In this document: one piece after another, positions 37,598-49,156 of the stretch | Position numbering within the stretch: the stretch's first letter is position 1 | How the letters are laid out: each line of letters begins with the position of its first letter | Source of the DNA: Laccaria trichodermophora | Lineage: Eukaryota > Basidiomycota > Agaricomycetes > Agaricales > Hydnangiaceae | Reading direction: 5' to 3' | Assembly (NCBI GenBank): GCA_018417955.1 | Contig: JACTVC010000033.1 | Coordinates: forward strand, 248,001 to 312,000 | DNA length: 64,000 nt | Translations under genes and position numbers: made by a program | Notes under the pieces: generated by a model | Told to the model about the DNA's origin: nothing | What the model saw: only the letters and a program-made list of their open reading frames with translations | The model's database searches: none

Positions 37598-38310
37598 ATG
37601 TAGACTTGTGACAACGTCGATGTACACACGTGAATGAGCTGCTCGCTTCAAGACTGTCAATGACTCTCTCCGGACTCTCTTGGCCCCTGACGCGATGTCA
37701 ATCGCGAGCTCACATTTTTCATTTGTTTTCGATGCACTCCACCTTTACCTGGTGCCGGTGAAGAAAAGTTTAAACGAGTCGGGACATGGCCTGGACTCCT
37801 CCGCACCATTTCTGACGGCTCTGTGGTTTTGAGTGGACCAGATTATTGGTTTGGAAAGAGCTTGACGATGAACAGTTGCCGGTGAACCAATCCTGCCGTC
37901 TTGGAAACCCCGCACTTACGATTACGAACTTTGTTCCTCGTGGATGTCTTCAGCTCAAAAATTCTCAATGCAAGGCTCAAGTATATCTCTTTGTGCGTTT
38001 CGAATAACCAGAAAGATCGTCTTCTGATACCAATCCGACGATACTGTGCGTGCTGGCCATAATTAAAAACTTAGATGTCGGGATTTGCAAGATGGAGGGA
38101 AGAAACGCGAGAACGAATACTACGGTAAATAAGAATCTACTGGTACAGTAAATTTCGAAAGATACACAGTTTAGGTGCTGGAAAATAGTAATACAGGTAG
38201 GTGTATGAAGATGGTGAGGCTGGCTGACCAGCTTGAAGAGAAAAGTTGCCACGTCTTGGTCTGAAAACCAGGACTTACGGAAGATATAGATATGCCATGG
38301 TTTACCAAGG
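37598..38310. other. Intergenic (convergent gene ends)
   Basis: No supported gene. A minus-strand open frame at 37977-38252 contains the hydrophobic FLFTVVFVLAFLPSIL and could hold 3' exons of the neighbouring membrane-protein gene. Confidence 0.45.
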
Positions 38311-40188
38311 TCAAGCTCCCGCAGCCAGAATACTTGGAGGGATGAGAACAGCTACCACGATTTCGTCTATGGCAAAGTCAGGCATATAAAGATACCACGG
38401 CATGCGGGTGGGCAAACATACCTGTCCCAGAGTTGTTGAGCTACCCGGCGATATTGGCGATAGTGGTGCGGGGCTCCAGAAACTTGATGTGACTCTGCAG
38501 TTGATCCTCTTCTGGGTATGAACCGCTTCGTCTTCTGTGGCAACTTGAGGTGCTTTTCGCTCCCTTGCATTGAGCATAGCAAGGAAAGAACCGACATAAA
38601 CTATTCCACTTGTTATCAGCGTAGTTCCTCCAAAATAACAGAACCTACGTTTTGTCAACAAGAATGTTATCCCTAGAAAAACGAAGGTGTTGGGTAGCAG
38701 GATGTACTACACGCATTGAGATAATCAAAGGCCGCTTTCTTCATAATGACGATAAAGGAACAAACTGAAAACATGGCAGAGAGAGAACAAGCGCTAGATC
38801 GACGGCTCTGAGAAAGTTGTATATTGTGATCGATAAAGTGATTTACCTCGTGAATAGGCCTGAGCTCAAGGTGTATTGCATCAAAGCTGATATTCTTGAG
38901 TCGAGGCTATTTCCGGAATTAGGGGAGAATACTCAAGGGAGAGAACAACATACTGCGATGCTTTCCCTTGACTCATTCGAAGGTAATAGCACATAGCTCC
39001 AGATATCACGAAGTCGATGGCTGTGGATGTCCCAAGCGCGGCGTTGATGATCCACTATAGACAATTTAGGAGTCTCGTAAGTCGGGACGCGCGTGGAACA
39101 TACTGAAATGTTTGAGAGCGCAGCGTAGCTGTCGACAATGTACCTTTTACCAGATATTGGGTGAGAATCTTGCAACAAAAGAGCAATCTCCCATACAATT
39201 GATACGTAAGCACTGTAAGCCGACCATTAATAAACCGACAGGAAGGTCATATCCAGACGTACCGAGACCTATGACTGAGATTCCCGAACTTTGATGAGCA
39301 AATTACAAAAGAAATACGAGAAAAGTCCTACCGCATCCCCCAGTGACAACAGAGGCCTAGAATACATGTAAGGGATGGTTTGAGAAATGTATAAAAATGT
39401 GGAAACCAACCACGATGTAGCCCAAAATCCCCCGGTGATATCCACCGACTGATTCGATGCAAAGAGGAGTCAGAGATCTTCAATGAAAAACATAATGGGA
39501 GCCAGCTGACGTTTCCAGACGCGCATTGCGTACAAGCTGTTAGCAATGAAAATGAGTGACCTTCTGGGTGGCGAGGGAATGGTAGGTATACCTATGAACC
39601 ATTAGAAGAATAAAGACCTTTTTCCAAAAAAAAGAATCTTGAGCAACAAATACGTAGGATACCATAAAGACCTACATTCAGTGCAACTTGCAGCTGACAA
39701 CCACAATTTTAGGACTGTACGCAAGAGCCCCGCTGGGACACATACCTTTATAGACCAGACAATATGAGTTAATCCCAAAATATTCCCAAACCCCGTGACA
39801 GAATAAATGTAAACACAGTGGATCGTCAAGGCAAGATGAAAGCCGTCCAGTATCCTATTCTTGAGGATTAGATACCCCTCTGAGATGCAGAAGCTCATAT
39901 GCACCATAAGATAGCGACCTGATGAAAGGTAAACATTTTTATTGGAATCAGACGGGTAAAGACTCACCGAAAATTTATGAAGCAAAGAGTCATAAGGGTA
40001 TGCATGGTAGTACAAGTATGTTTGCAAAGTGGTGATACCGTAAAAGCTGCAAGCCTGTCATGAACCTGTTCAAGAAGAATGGAACGGCCCAACACGCACA
40101 ACGCAGCAGCGACAACTCCAAGGAGAAGCGAACCCAAAGTGTTGTCGAGTGTCGCATCCGTCAAGCTAGTTGGCGGTGTTGGGGCCAT
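38311..40188 (-). CDS. DUF6534-like seven-transmembrane protein
   Basis: A multi-exon minus-strand gene starting MAPTPPTSLTDATLDNTLGS. Spliced blocks follow the Agaricomycete DUF6534 order: LLLGVVAAAFFYGITTLQTYLYYH, KFSVAILWILDGFHLALTIHCVYIYSVTGFGN, LTHIVWSIKLQVALN, SLYAMRVWK, then AALGTSTAIDFVISGAMCYYLR, MQYTLSSGLFTR and FLGITFLLTKLYVGSFLAMLNARE, with a hydrophilic tail. These are integral membrane proteins of unknown function, expanded in mushrooms. The middle and the exact 3' end (38311 or beyond) were not fully resolved, so some internal exons may be wrong or broken. The gene is continuous enough to be real, but I cannot exclude a decayed copy. Confidence 0.72.
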
Positions 40189-43100
40189 CACGATCAAGGA
40201 GTGGGAAAGAAGGAGCGACCGGGAAGCACAGAGGTCTTCGGGAGGGAACAAAAAGAAAGACTGAAATTTATATGTATTATGTGAATGAGTAGAAAATATG
40301 AAGAACAAGGTGAGAGAAATGTCGCTATTTTTGCGTGGGCATCATGGAAAGTAGGGGACTCCCTGGGATTCCGCGCGAGTCTGACCGAGTCTGATCGTAG
40401 TTGGGATCGGGAGATGGGAAAGGCACCACAGGATATCACAGCTCAAGACTTTTCTTGCCTAGCGACCACTGCCTCGGACCTATTTTCGAAACCAAATTAG
40501 AGGCAATTTTGAGATCGCTCTGAGTCCCGACCGAGTAACGAGCGTGTGCCAACGGAACTTGGAGAGTAAGTATGCGGTACCGTAAGCCTTGAGGGCCAAT
40601 TAAGCTATGTTATCTCAACGGAGGTGTGGTCATCCGATCCAGGGAACACATTTGCCATGTAAGGATGGCCAGATGTTTATGGACATAGCCAAGGTCGCCG
40701 ACTCGCCTCCTGGCAGCAACCATGTGTTGAATTCAGATCGAACAGATCATCCTCAAAAGATATCATTCTGCGATATCAGCAGCTTTGAGATATGTATGTC
40801 CAATCTGATACATATGACCAGCTGAGTGGCTGCTTTCTCGGCGTTGGTGAGCACTGGTGACTGAAAACTAGTGTCGGAAGGATATTGACTTTGTGAGTGC
40901 ACGTGGTTTATGTACCAAGAATCCCTTCAATCGCGACACCCCTGTCGGTGATTGATATTTGCGGCTCCAACATATCTACTTACACCTACTATGGTACTAC
41001 CTACTGTAATGTCAACCACTCTCGAAAGCTTCATGAATATAATAACATTGTCCCTTGTAACAACTGGCGACGAGCATAGGTGTTGAATGCGAGACTCGAG
41101 TTAAACGGCATCAAAACTCACACAAGGCCCAACGGCTTAATTAGTAAAAGAATACGACAAATCGAGGAGATCTCCAGAACGTGGAAGGGGATAACATCTG
41201 ATAACGGAGTCGAAAAAAGTAGCCGTCGTCGCTTAGATGAGGCTTGGTAGGGAGACCCGTCCACATTTCAATTGTGAATGATGACTCCACTTCGTGTTCC
41301 ATTCTGGTTCCCCTTGTAGCTTTCCACTCTTGAGTCACCGATTGTGTAGCCTTGCAGTGGAGCGTTCGCAGGTTTGAACACCTTCTCAAGTTTGCTTGCA
41401 GGGGCCTGCCCGTCACGCCACAGCATGTGTAGGCGCAACCAGGCTTAACCAGACGCAGTCTCGCAGCTTGCACAAGCCGGAGATTCTTCATTTTGCCACT
41501 AGCAGCGATCAAACCAATACATTATTATCATGAGTGCTGGGTGCACCCAGGGTTCGTATTTGAAATTGGGCAGGAGAACAACAACTTTCCGGGCGAGGAC
41601 GGGCACGGACGTCAGTTCCAGGAGCTCGGTGCAAGGGCAAGCTTGGATTGACCTTCGGCATGGAGAGGGAACGCTCAGGTTCAATTTTTCGACAAATTGA
41701 CTTTAGGGAAATAGACCAAGCTAAACATGACGTCCCGATGAAAGGTTGGGCGGTATTGTGGAAGACGCGAAATGGCGGTGTAAAAAAATATTGAGGGCCC
41801 AAAACTTGACATATGACAGGTATCCGGGACGACCCAAGGGTTGTAGCTTCGGATTCAAGGCGATTGACGATACTTCTTTCGGATCTGCCGCGCGTCTGTG
41901 AAAGACCCGCACCTGGGCATGGAGGGTAATCATGAAGTTGGCGTTCCTCGGATGAAATTGTTGTAGGGTTGACTCTTGTAAACTTCAAGAGATAGATCCC
42001 CCGGGAAGGTTTGCCGTTCTGATCTTTGTTGGACTGTCGATGGAACTGTCTCGTCTTTATGGAAGCAGAAGTACACGAGAAATCTGCATCCTCGTTGGAA
42101 GGAGGAACCACCACTGAAACGACCCTTCAAAAGCATTTATGATTCAATCTAGTCCTCCTTTCGTGACCAGAAGCTCGTTATAGGCAGGAAGTTGGGGTGT
42201 GGCTCCCTGGGACAAAGGGGTAAGTAAGAACATGGAAAATTTGTGGCATTCGGCCAACATTCAGCGGACGTTGTTGACTTTATGCAAGGATGAATGTAAG
42301 ATGTACTCATAAGGAACGGACGATGGCCCTTGCCCTGGACGAAGTGTAAGTCGTACATCCACGGTAAGATGTGTGAACAGCGCTGTCACTCACATGATCA
42401 ACCTTGTCTCCGACTCTCGAGAGTACGGTAAGTAGTAGCGGAACTTGTAGCACAGTCAATTCGAACACAGACTTGACGCTCACATCTAAAACCCTGCCCG
42501 GACCGAACCTTCTCTTGATAACGGTGAAATGCTTGGACAGTGCGACGCATTTCGATCAGTCCTTGCATCCTTCTCCTGAGTGTGGCAGTTGGGACCAACC
42601 TGGGACAGAGACAACAGAATGAGCTTCTTCGAGCTTTCCCTGCTGCGGTTCCCGTTCCACTGGATGCTCCGGAGCTTCTACCCCCGCCTTGGGCTGCTCA
42701 GAGTCAGCGTGTACGGCGGAGATGAAGGAGGAACGCCGCTTTCTGTATGTTACTTGTATGTTCCCTAGATAGTACGCTGTTTCTATTCTTCGGATATCTG
42801 CTGACAAGCGGCTCCCATTAGACTTTTTCAGGTTTTGGCATGCGTGTCCAGAGGAGTTCTGAGCGATTCACTTTTCCCGTCGTACAAGTTGTACATTCGG
42901 AATAGATCTGGGCGAGCGATGAATGATATAGTGGTTTAGGGTGATCCTGGCCCCGATGAACGACGATAGGCGGCACAGTGGTAGGTATAGAGACCTGGGG
43001 AACGTACTTCGCATTTTTGTTCACTAGCATACAGTGATGACCGAGCGCCGTCCAATTTTGACGATACCTGGATACTTGGTTCGTCGGAATAGACGATCGG

Positions 43101-43315
43101 TAGGGTGACAGCTGGGGGCATTGTCTCTATATTCCCCTGCCTCTTCGCCACCCTATCCTCACACGACTGCTGACCATAAATTTTTTATCTTCTCCTCGAC
43201 AAATCTAACACTCAGGCTACTTGTAAATCTGTAACCATGTAATTACATGTTGAAGACCTGTAATGGATATAAGAGTTTCAATTATGATAGAGAATACGAA
43301 CTTCACCTACATATA
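40189..43315. other. 3.1 kb without a recognisable gene
   Basis: Contains only frames without family resemblance. The longest (minus, 41509-42114) is compositionally odd and has no conserved motif. On the minus strand a chain starting near 43118 (MPPAVTLPIVYSDEPSIQ) and including VLDVSVKSVFELTVLQ can be spliced on paper, so a decayed or lineage-specific gene is possible. It lies between the DUF6534-like gene and the frameshifted F-box gene, which are accessory in type. Confidence 0.5.
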
Positions 43316-44760
43316 TTATGATCCAAATGAAAAGTCTTTCACTTTCGACTTGAACCATAGAACGTCTACCGCGGAGAAATCAACGCAGCGGGAGATGTAC
43401 AAGGAGGCTATAGGCGCCATTTGGTCAAAGACGTCGTAGTCTGGATCCTTTCCGTATCCACGGGCTGACGCTTCAACGATTCGGCTTTTTACCAAGCGCT
43501 TCAGCCCCTGAACAGAAATCTCGGGACTATTCAAAATACTAAGATCTTTCAAATTTTAAGGCCCCACTCGCCCGTGTGAGGGTCTGGCACCGAAAGACGC
43601 TCCAAAACAGCGTCGTTGAGGCCTCCGCAGGATACGAAACTGACGCAGCGGCCAGAGAGTGTGGGGACGACAGACAGTAACTCTTCGGTGTTGTTGATAT
43701 CTTGCACATCGAGGTAGTATGAATGGCCAATGCCGTAATCTGTAAGCTCACAGGCTCGGATCGTTTGTGACTCCAAGTACGGCGAAGTGCTTGTGAAGTG
43801 GCCGAATTCTTCAAATGTTTCCTTTTTCAGACCCTCGAGGTGGGGGCTACTAAAGTCGAGTCGGAAATCCCAATCGTTAGGTAAATCCTCCTCTGGAAGG
43901 GTAGGGAGGTCGACATGGTTCAATTCGAGGCTGATCATGCTGCTTTTGGACCTTCCCAGAACAGAGAGAAAGTTGAAAAAGGTGAGATCAGGGACGTCGA
44001 TGGAAGACAAGTGGGAGATTTTGCACAGCGTCAGCCTCTTCGTCTCTATTCCACTGAGCCAGCTTGGATTTTCGTAGGCGTCGGCGAATGCGGATCCCGT
44101 CAAGGCAATGCGGTCGAGGTTGGGGAAGAGAAGGGGTGCTTTCACTTCGTTCTCGCCGATTTCTTTTGGCTTGGAATCATGTATCTTGCATTCTATCAAT
44201 AGCTCCGTCAAAAGCGGGCAGACTCCGCTGAAGTTGCGGCGGATGGAGGGGATAGACGAGTTGTGCACAACGTTAAACGTCAACCGCTTGCACCGATGAA
44301 AATGTGGGGATAACGCCTCAACCACGGCCTGTACCCGAGCTCTCTCCATACAATCCTCACCAATACCGTCCTGTCGGTTGGTGATGTGAGCCTCAAAAAC
44401 GCGGTCGCGCGAAGCAGAAATCTGGGCACGTAAATCTGTGGTAGAGGTAGGCTGGGAATCCACAAATATAACGAGGCGCGTCCAAAACTCAGGGACGAGG
44501 AGCATAAGGTCGTACCATTGCTTGCAAACGGATGCGAGTGCGTAGGGGAAGACAGAAGGAGATGTCAAATCGTCGTGATCATTCCATTCTGTGAGGGTGC
44601 CCCCGTCGTTCAAGTCAATCTTGCAATCGCAAGGGCCCCTGCACAAGGTGTGCGGATCGAAGATCGTCACACACTGCCTTGTGTCGATGTAAATGGTCTT
44701 GAGGATAATTAGGAGTAACTCCGCTGGTAGTGACGCGATCGGTGTGTCTGCGGGCAACAT
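43316..44760 (-). CDS. F-box / leucine-rich protein with apparent frameshift
   Basis: The first part (44760 down to 43549, 403 residues) starts MLPADTPIASLPAELLLIIL, an F-box-like helix pair (IASLPAELLLIILKTIY, YALASVCKQWYDLML). Irregular leucine-rich repeats follow (LTELLIECKI, RLTLCKISHLSSIDVP, MISLELNHVDL). The frame stops right after EWGLKI. The next frame resumes at once with LKDLSILNSPEISVQGLKRL and runs to 43316, which is clearly the C-terminal repeat of the same family. One extra A in the four-A run (43554-43557, minus strand) would restore LKNLKDLSI. F-box proteins are SCF substrate receptors. Either this allele is a pseudogene, the window has a sequencing error, or an unusual splice rescues it. 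Confidence 0.75.
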
Positions 44761-44881
44761 CCGAGTTTTTGGAGGTTGGTGGTCAGTTATTGGGAAGTGT
44801 AGCTTGCTTATGGGAATTATGCTCCTTATTAATAAAACGCTAAAAGTAAATACCTAAAAATAAGTAATTATTGCCTAGCTA

Positions 44882-45881
44882 CAGTTGCGGACAAACAAAG
44901 GCATCCAATTTTGTATCTCAGGAACACGATTTTTTTAGAGAAAACTAATGTCAGATTTGGACTCGGACGGTCGAAATAAGCTCAAAAATGGTCTTTTTAT
45001 GAAATTCCCACGAGGTTTGACGTGCGCCAAATTTTTTGGACGATTTTTTGTTGATCAAATGTGTTCAGGACGGCCTCGATTGACATCATCGCCCTCTGGG
45101 ATACTTGGCGGTGTTGTTTTTGCTTCCGAACAGCCCAAGCCGCCGCATGCCCTGTCAGCCCCAGGCGGTATGCGCTCATGAACCTCCACGATCTGTTGAT
45201 AAATCGAGAAATGACCTCTTTTGGGCATGCTTCAAGGTATTTGTTCACAGCTTCCTTTGCGTCGTTAAAGGTTTTTTTCTCGACTTCACGATAGCGGTAC
45301 TTGCACCACCCAGTACTATGTAAATACTTTAGCTTAGTGAATATATTTAAATCACCACTCACCATTTCAATGGGGTTCAATTCACAATGGAATTTTGGGA
45401 GGAAAATACACTCATGCCCTATGAAACTTTCGAGCATCGACGGCTGATTTTTGAAGTCATCTTGTTGACTACTACTTGCTCTGCCACCTCGGAAATGGAT
45501 TCAAGTGGTTCAGCAGTGCGGGGAGCTTGATTCCGGAGACCACTTATATTTCTTTTCTTCTTCGCTGGGCGTCCACGACCCATTTTGTGACTTTTTTGTG
45601 AGGGAACGGCTCGCTTGAATTTCACAATACTTCAGGCACGAACTCTATTTATTGAAAGCTATTCAAAAATGAATTTTCCGAGATTTTATCTATTTTATTT
45701 CAAAGCGCCAATATTTTTGGCCACTTTTTTGTTGAAAGTCCAGCTAGGAAAATTCTGCTCGTGCAAATCAGTTAATCAGGTCCAGTCGTCTATACTAAAA
45801 CGGTTTTTTCGAGGTTTGCGTAGGGGTGGCGTCTTCCAAAATTGGGCGATCAAATTGGATGCCTTTGTTTGTCCGCAACTG
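44882..45881. mobile_element. Tc1/mariner-type deletion derivative, 1,000 bp, 30 bp TIRs
   Basis: Perfect 30 bp terminal inverted repeats start CAGTTGCGGACAAACAAAGG at both ends and are flanked by TA (44880-44881 and 45882-45883), the Tc1/mariner target duplication. Inside, on the minus strand, are the two ends of a fungal DDE transposase with the middle missing. The TIRs are identical, so the insertion is recent or was mobilised by an intact relative elsewhere. Confidence 0.92.
44997..45625 (-). pseudogene. Internally deleted DDE transposase
   Basis: The 5' part (45625 to about 45430) encodes a basic AT-hook-like N-terminus (MGRGRPAKKKRNI). The 3' part (45437 to 44997) encodes the end of the DDE domain: FHCELNPIEMV, then WCKYRYREVEKKTFNDA, FINRSWRFMSAYRLGLTG and WAVRKQKQHRQVS. 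Most of the catalytic core, including the first two acidic residues, is absent. The NPIE glutamate of the DDE triad remains. Cannot be functional alone. Confidence 0.85.
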
Positions 45882-46539
45882 TAGGGACAATAAGGGGGTA
45901 TAAAAATAATAAAAATATAAATTTTATAATTAAATCTACAAATAAAATAAACAAATAAAAGTTATTATTTGCATTCATTCTATTATGATAATATATTTGG
46001 TAGCAACCTTGTTTGTGTCGTATTGTATTGTGTTTGTATTGTATTTGTGTAGTGTTGTGTAGTGTTGTGTAGTGTCGATTAAACCAGCTAAATAAGAACC
46101 AAAATTATTATAGTGTTCTAAGGTGTACTTGGTACTGACAACGATTTTGATGCGTTTTCGAGTGGTGAAAAAGCTAGTCGTAAAGTACAGCATAAATTTT
46201 CCTTTTGCTCTGCACACGTGACCTAAAAACAACAGGAGAGTTAACGTTCATCTTTACCAGTTGCTTGATTCGTAATGAAAAACGAAAGTGGGCAAAGCTT
46301 GCTAGAGTCGGTTTTCTCAAGCTTCTTCATTTGTCTTATGAAATCTTTTTTTATTTGGCGTAATATGAGTAAAAAGATGTCGAAGTTTAGACAAAACCCC
46401 AAAGGCAAACCGTATCAGCTCCCAATCAGTTCCCTCCCTTGAAACCGTTGGTATAAGCGTGCGGGGCTTCATGTTATGCATTACGATCGCCTTCCAGTCT
46501 GACCATGATTCGCAACTTTCCCCCAGCCATAAACATCAA
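45882..46539. other. AT-rich intergenic with short tandem repeat
   Basis: Very AT-rich at 45895-45975. A 10 bp unit GTTGTGTAGT repeats about three times at 46048-46076. No gene seen. Confidence 0.55.
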
Positions 46540-47452
46540 TCAATAGAGGCGAACGGGCTTGCCCATCGTAGTCTTGATGTGCAGCGACTTGATATTCTGC
46601 CAGTTCTTCTTCAACAACGAGACGAGGAAGTTGATGCCTAGTAGTGTGGTGAGTACATAGCCAAGATGAAGGGAAGGCCATACATACTCAGCATGACGTT
46701 GCCGAGAACTTGGTCATCCGTCATCTGAACGTGGCCGACGGCGACACCCAAGCACAAAACTTTCTTGAGCTGGAACTTGATGGTAGAGCGAACCTCCGTG
46801 ATCTTGTTGCTGAGATCTTCGGCGTTGGAGACGGGGGTAGGGAATTTTCCAGCTGCGAAACAATGGTCAGCACACATGGAAACATGTGGAGGACATGAAA
46901 GTACCCTTTGAGAGACCGGGACCGAGCAGACGGGGAATTTGCTTGATGAGGGTCTCAGACGCGAGGAAAGCGTCGTATTTCTTGGCGAGCTTCTTGACAA
47001 GCTTCTTGTTTTTGTTCAGTCTTTCTTGCCGTCAGTCATGGAACTCCTTGAACGACAAAAAAATTACTTCTTGAGATCGTCAACAGACATGTATTCGAGC
47101 TCGATTTGTTTGGCACGATCGATGTCAGCAGCATCAGCGAGAATGCAGAGTGACATGCGGGGGCGGGGAACATTGGGGAGCCTGTGGTCATGGTCAGTAG
47201 TAATCAGAAAGGAAGAACGCGTATTAGAACGCACTTGACAGTTCCGGAGAAACGCTTATCCCTCTGGGGATCGTAATTCTTGAGACCGATCTGCAATTCA
47301 ATGGTCTCTACAAAGTTGCGCTTCTTCTCGCCATTGGCGTCGGCGAGCAGCTCCTTTATCGAGCCCCGCACGCTTGACACTGAGAGTTTGCTAGCACTGC
47401 GGCGCAATATCAGTGGCTGCTCTCGTCATCGAATATTGTGAGCTCACCTCAT
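46540..47452 (-). CDS. RPL10A: 60S ribosomal protein uL1 (L10a/Rpl1)
   Basis: Six exons (47448-47452, 47235-47396, 47068-47181, 46905-47020, 46688-46852, 46540-46637). The first coding exon is only ATGAG; splicing to T-GCT-AGC gives [19 protein letters not shown]. Further motifs: [55 protein letters not shown], the [20 protein letters not shown] end and the terminal [10 protein letters not shown]. uL1 forms the mobile L1 stalk of the large ribosomal subunit and guides deacylated tRNA out of the E site. Exon phases close perfectly. Divergent from the K+ channel gene with about 146 bp between starts. Confidence 0.96.
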
Positions 47453-47598
47453 GCTTCTTCTGGATTATTGGTCGGGAGTGATAGAGGCAAAGTTTTGAGG
47501 AGTCACGTATATGAGATGCAACTGTATAGTTGTGACTAGACCTAACCCTATGGTACCGAGTATAATAATAGATATTATCGAAACTGTGACCTTGTCTG

Positions 47599-49156
47599 AT
47601 GGCTTCGTCATTCGAACTGACCCACATTCGTCCCCCACCTCTCAATTCCAATCGTTTCACTGAAGAATATCGTCCGCCATCGCCGGAAGATGTCCACGAC
47701 ATCTTCCCCCTTTCAACCTCATACGATGACAACCCCGAACTCACAATGCAGCCCTCGTGGAAGCGTGCCTTGTATGAGCTTCTCGAGCAGCCCACATCGT
47801 CGCCATCCGCTTTCCTAATACATATGGTCACGACCAGCCTTATCGTCGTTTCTGCCGTCGTAACAGTTTTAGAAACTGTTCCTGCTTTTCACTCCATCTC
47901 TACACGAATATGGTTCGGTGTTGAGACCATGTTGGTGGCACTCTTTACTGTGGAATACATTGCTAGATGTGTGGCGTGGAGTTCAACATGGATGGCGCTA
48001 CTTGGATGGATATTTTGTGCGCAATTTTATACTCCTAGATTGTTCTTAGGCCAATGCAAGTTCTAGCTTTTTACGGGGTCATAGACCTGCTTTCAGTGCT
48101 GCCTTACTATATTGAGGTACTCATGCAACAAGATACGGTACTCCTGCGACACTTTTCACCACATTCCCTACCTCTAATTGCGCTGTGAAGTCTGTTTTCT
48201 TCCGCTTTTCCATCTTGCGCATGTTTCGCCTGCTGCGCGTGTTCAGACCATTCCGATACAATCACACCATTCTCTTGTACGCTTTCACACCGTCTTTCAC
48301 ACCATTGACATCTCAATTCACCAATAGGACTATTGAGGTCATGTATCTCTCCGTACGACGATCTCAGCACGCACTTCTGGCAATAGGATTTTTCGTCGTC
48401 ATGATATTAACCGTATTTAGCACATTATTGCGCGTCCCCCTTCTCCGCCACTCTCCTTGATACCACTAACACTATTCTTTGGGCTCAGATACTTTGCTGA
48501 GCGCGGCACATGGGATGAAGTTCTTCAAACGTTCATTAATTCTGATGGCGATCCAACTCAATTTTCCGTATGCCCTTCTTTCTATCATTGAAAAGAGTCA
48601 CTCAATGTCATATCACCAGTCAATCCCTGCTGCGGCATGGTTCGTCCTCGTCACCATTACCACCGTAGGATACGGTGAAATTACACCACGCTCCTTTCTC
48701 GGTCGCCTCGTTACGCTCCCCATCCTGGTGTTTGGATTACTCTTGATCACGCTCCCAAGTTTTGTACTAGGCAGGGAGTTCAGTCTCGTATGGGAGAAGA
48801 TGACACGGGATCGCGTATGTCTTTCTCTTCCTACGAACCGCGGCATCACCTTACTTTTGTTTTCTTGTTGTCAGCGGGAGAACGATCAAGATAACCCCAA
48901 CTCACCTATCGATATTCTGCGCCAGCCGTTGCGAACCTCCCACAACTTATCGGACATGCATTCTGCCTCCGCATCGCATTTCAAGCATCGGGGAGATCTT
49001 TCAAATTTGAAGCTTGCGCAGAACCAGACGGAACTGAGTATGCAAATCGGGGACCTGCGGGAACAGATGGAGGCGCAAGGCAGAAGTATTGAGCGCTTGT
49101 TGGCGCTGTTGGAAGGACGACCCGGAGGTAAAACTGGCAAGGAGAGAGCTGAATGA
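47599..49156 (+). CDS. Voltage-gated potassium channel (Kv-type, 6TM)
   Basis: Seven exons (47599-48016, 48067-48137, 48191-48276, 48328-48429, 48489-48567, 48620-48814, 48875-49156) encode 410 residues. After a soluble N-terminus come S1 (LIHMVTTSLIVVSAVVTVLE), S2 (MLVALFTVEYIARCVAW), S3 (FYGVIDLLSVLPYYIEV), S4 with regularly spaced arginines (FFRFSILRMFRLLRVFRPFR), S5, and the pore with TTVGYGE, the K+ selectivity filter. ITLPSFVLGREFSLVWE is S6, and the C-terminal helix could be a coiled-coil. No T1 domain is recognisable. The fourth intron (48430-48488) appears to begin with GC rather than GT. Such Kv channels set plasma-membrane potential; they are known in some fungi. Confidence 0.9.

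Noticed and set aside
37977..38252. 91-codon hydrophobic minus-strand frame
   Set aside because: Could be a 3' exon of the DUF6534-like gene but no splice join could be fixed; not called separately.
41509..42114. 201-codon minus-strand open frame
   Set aside because: No family motif, odd composition, no clear start context, and competing frames of similar length; chance openness is likely.
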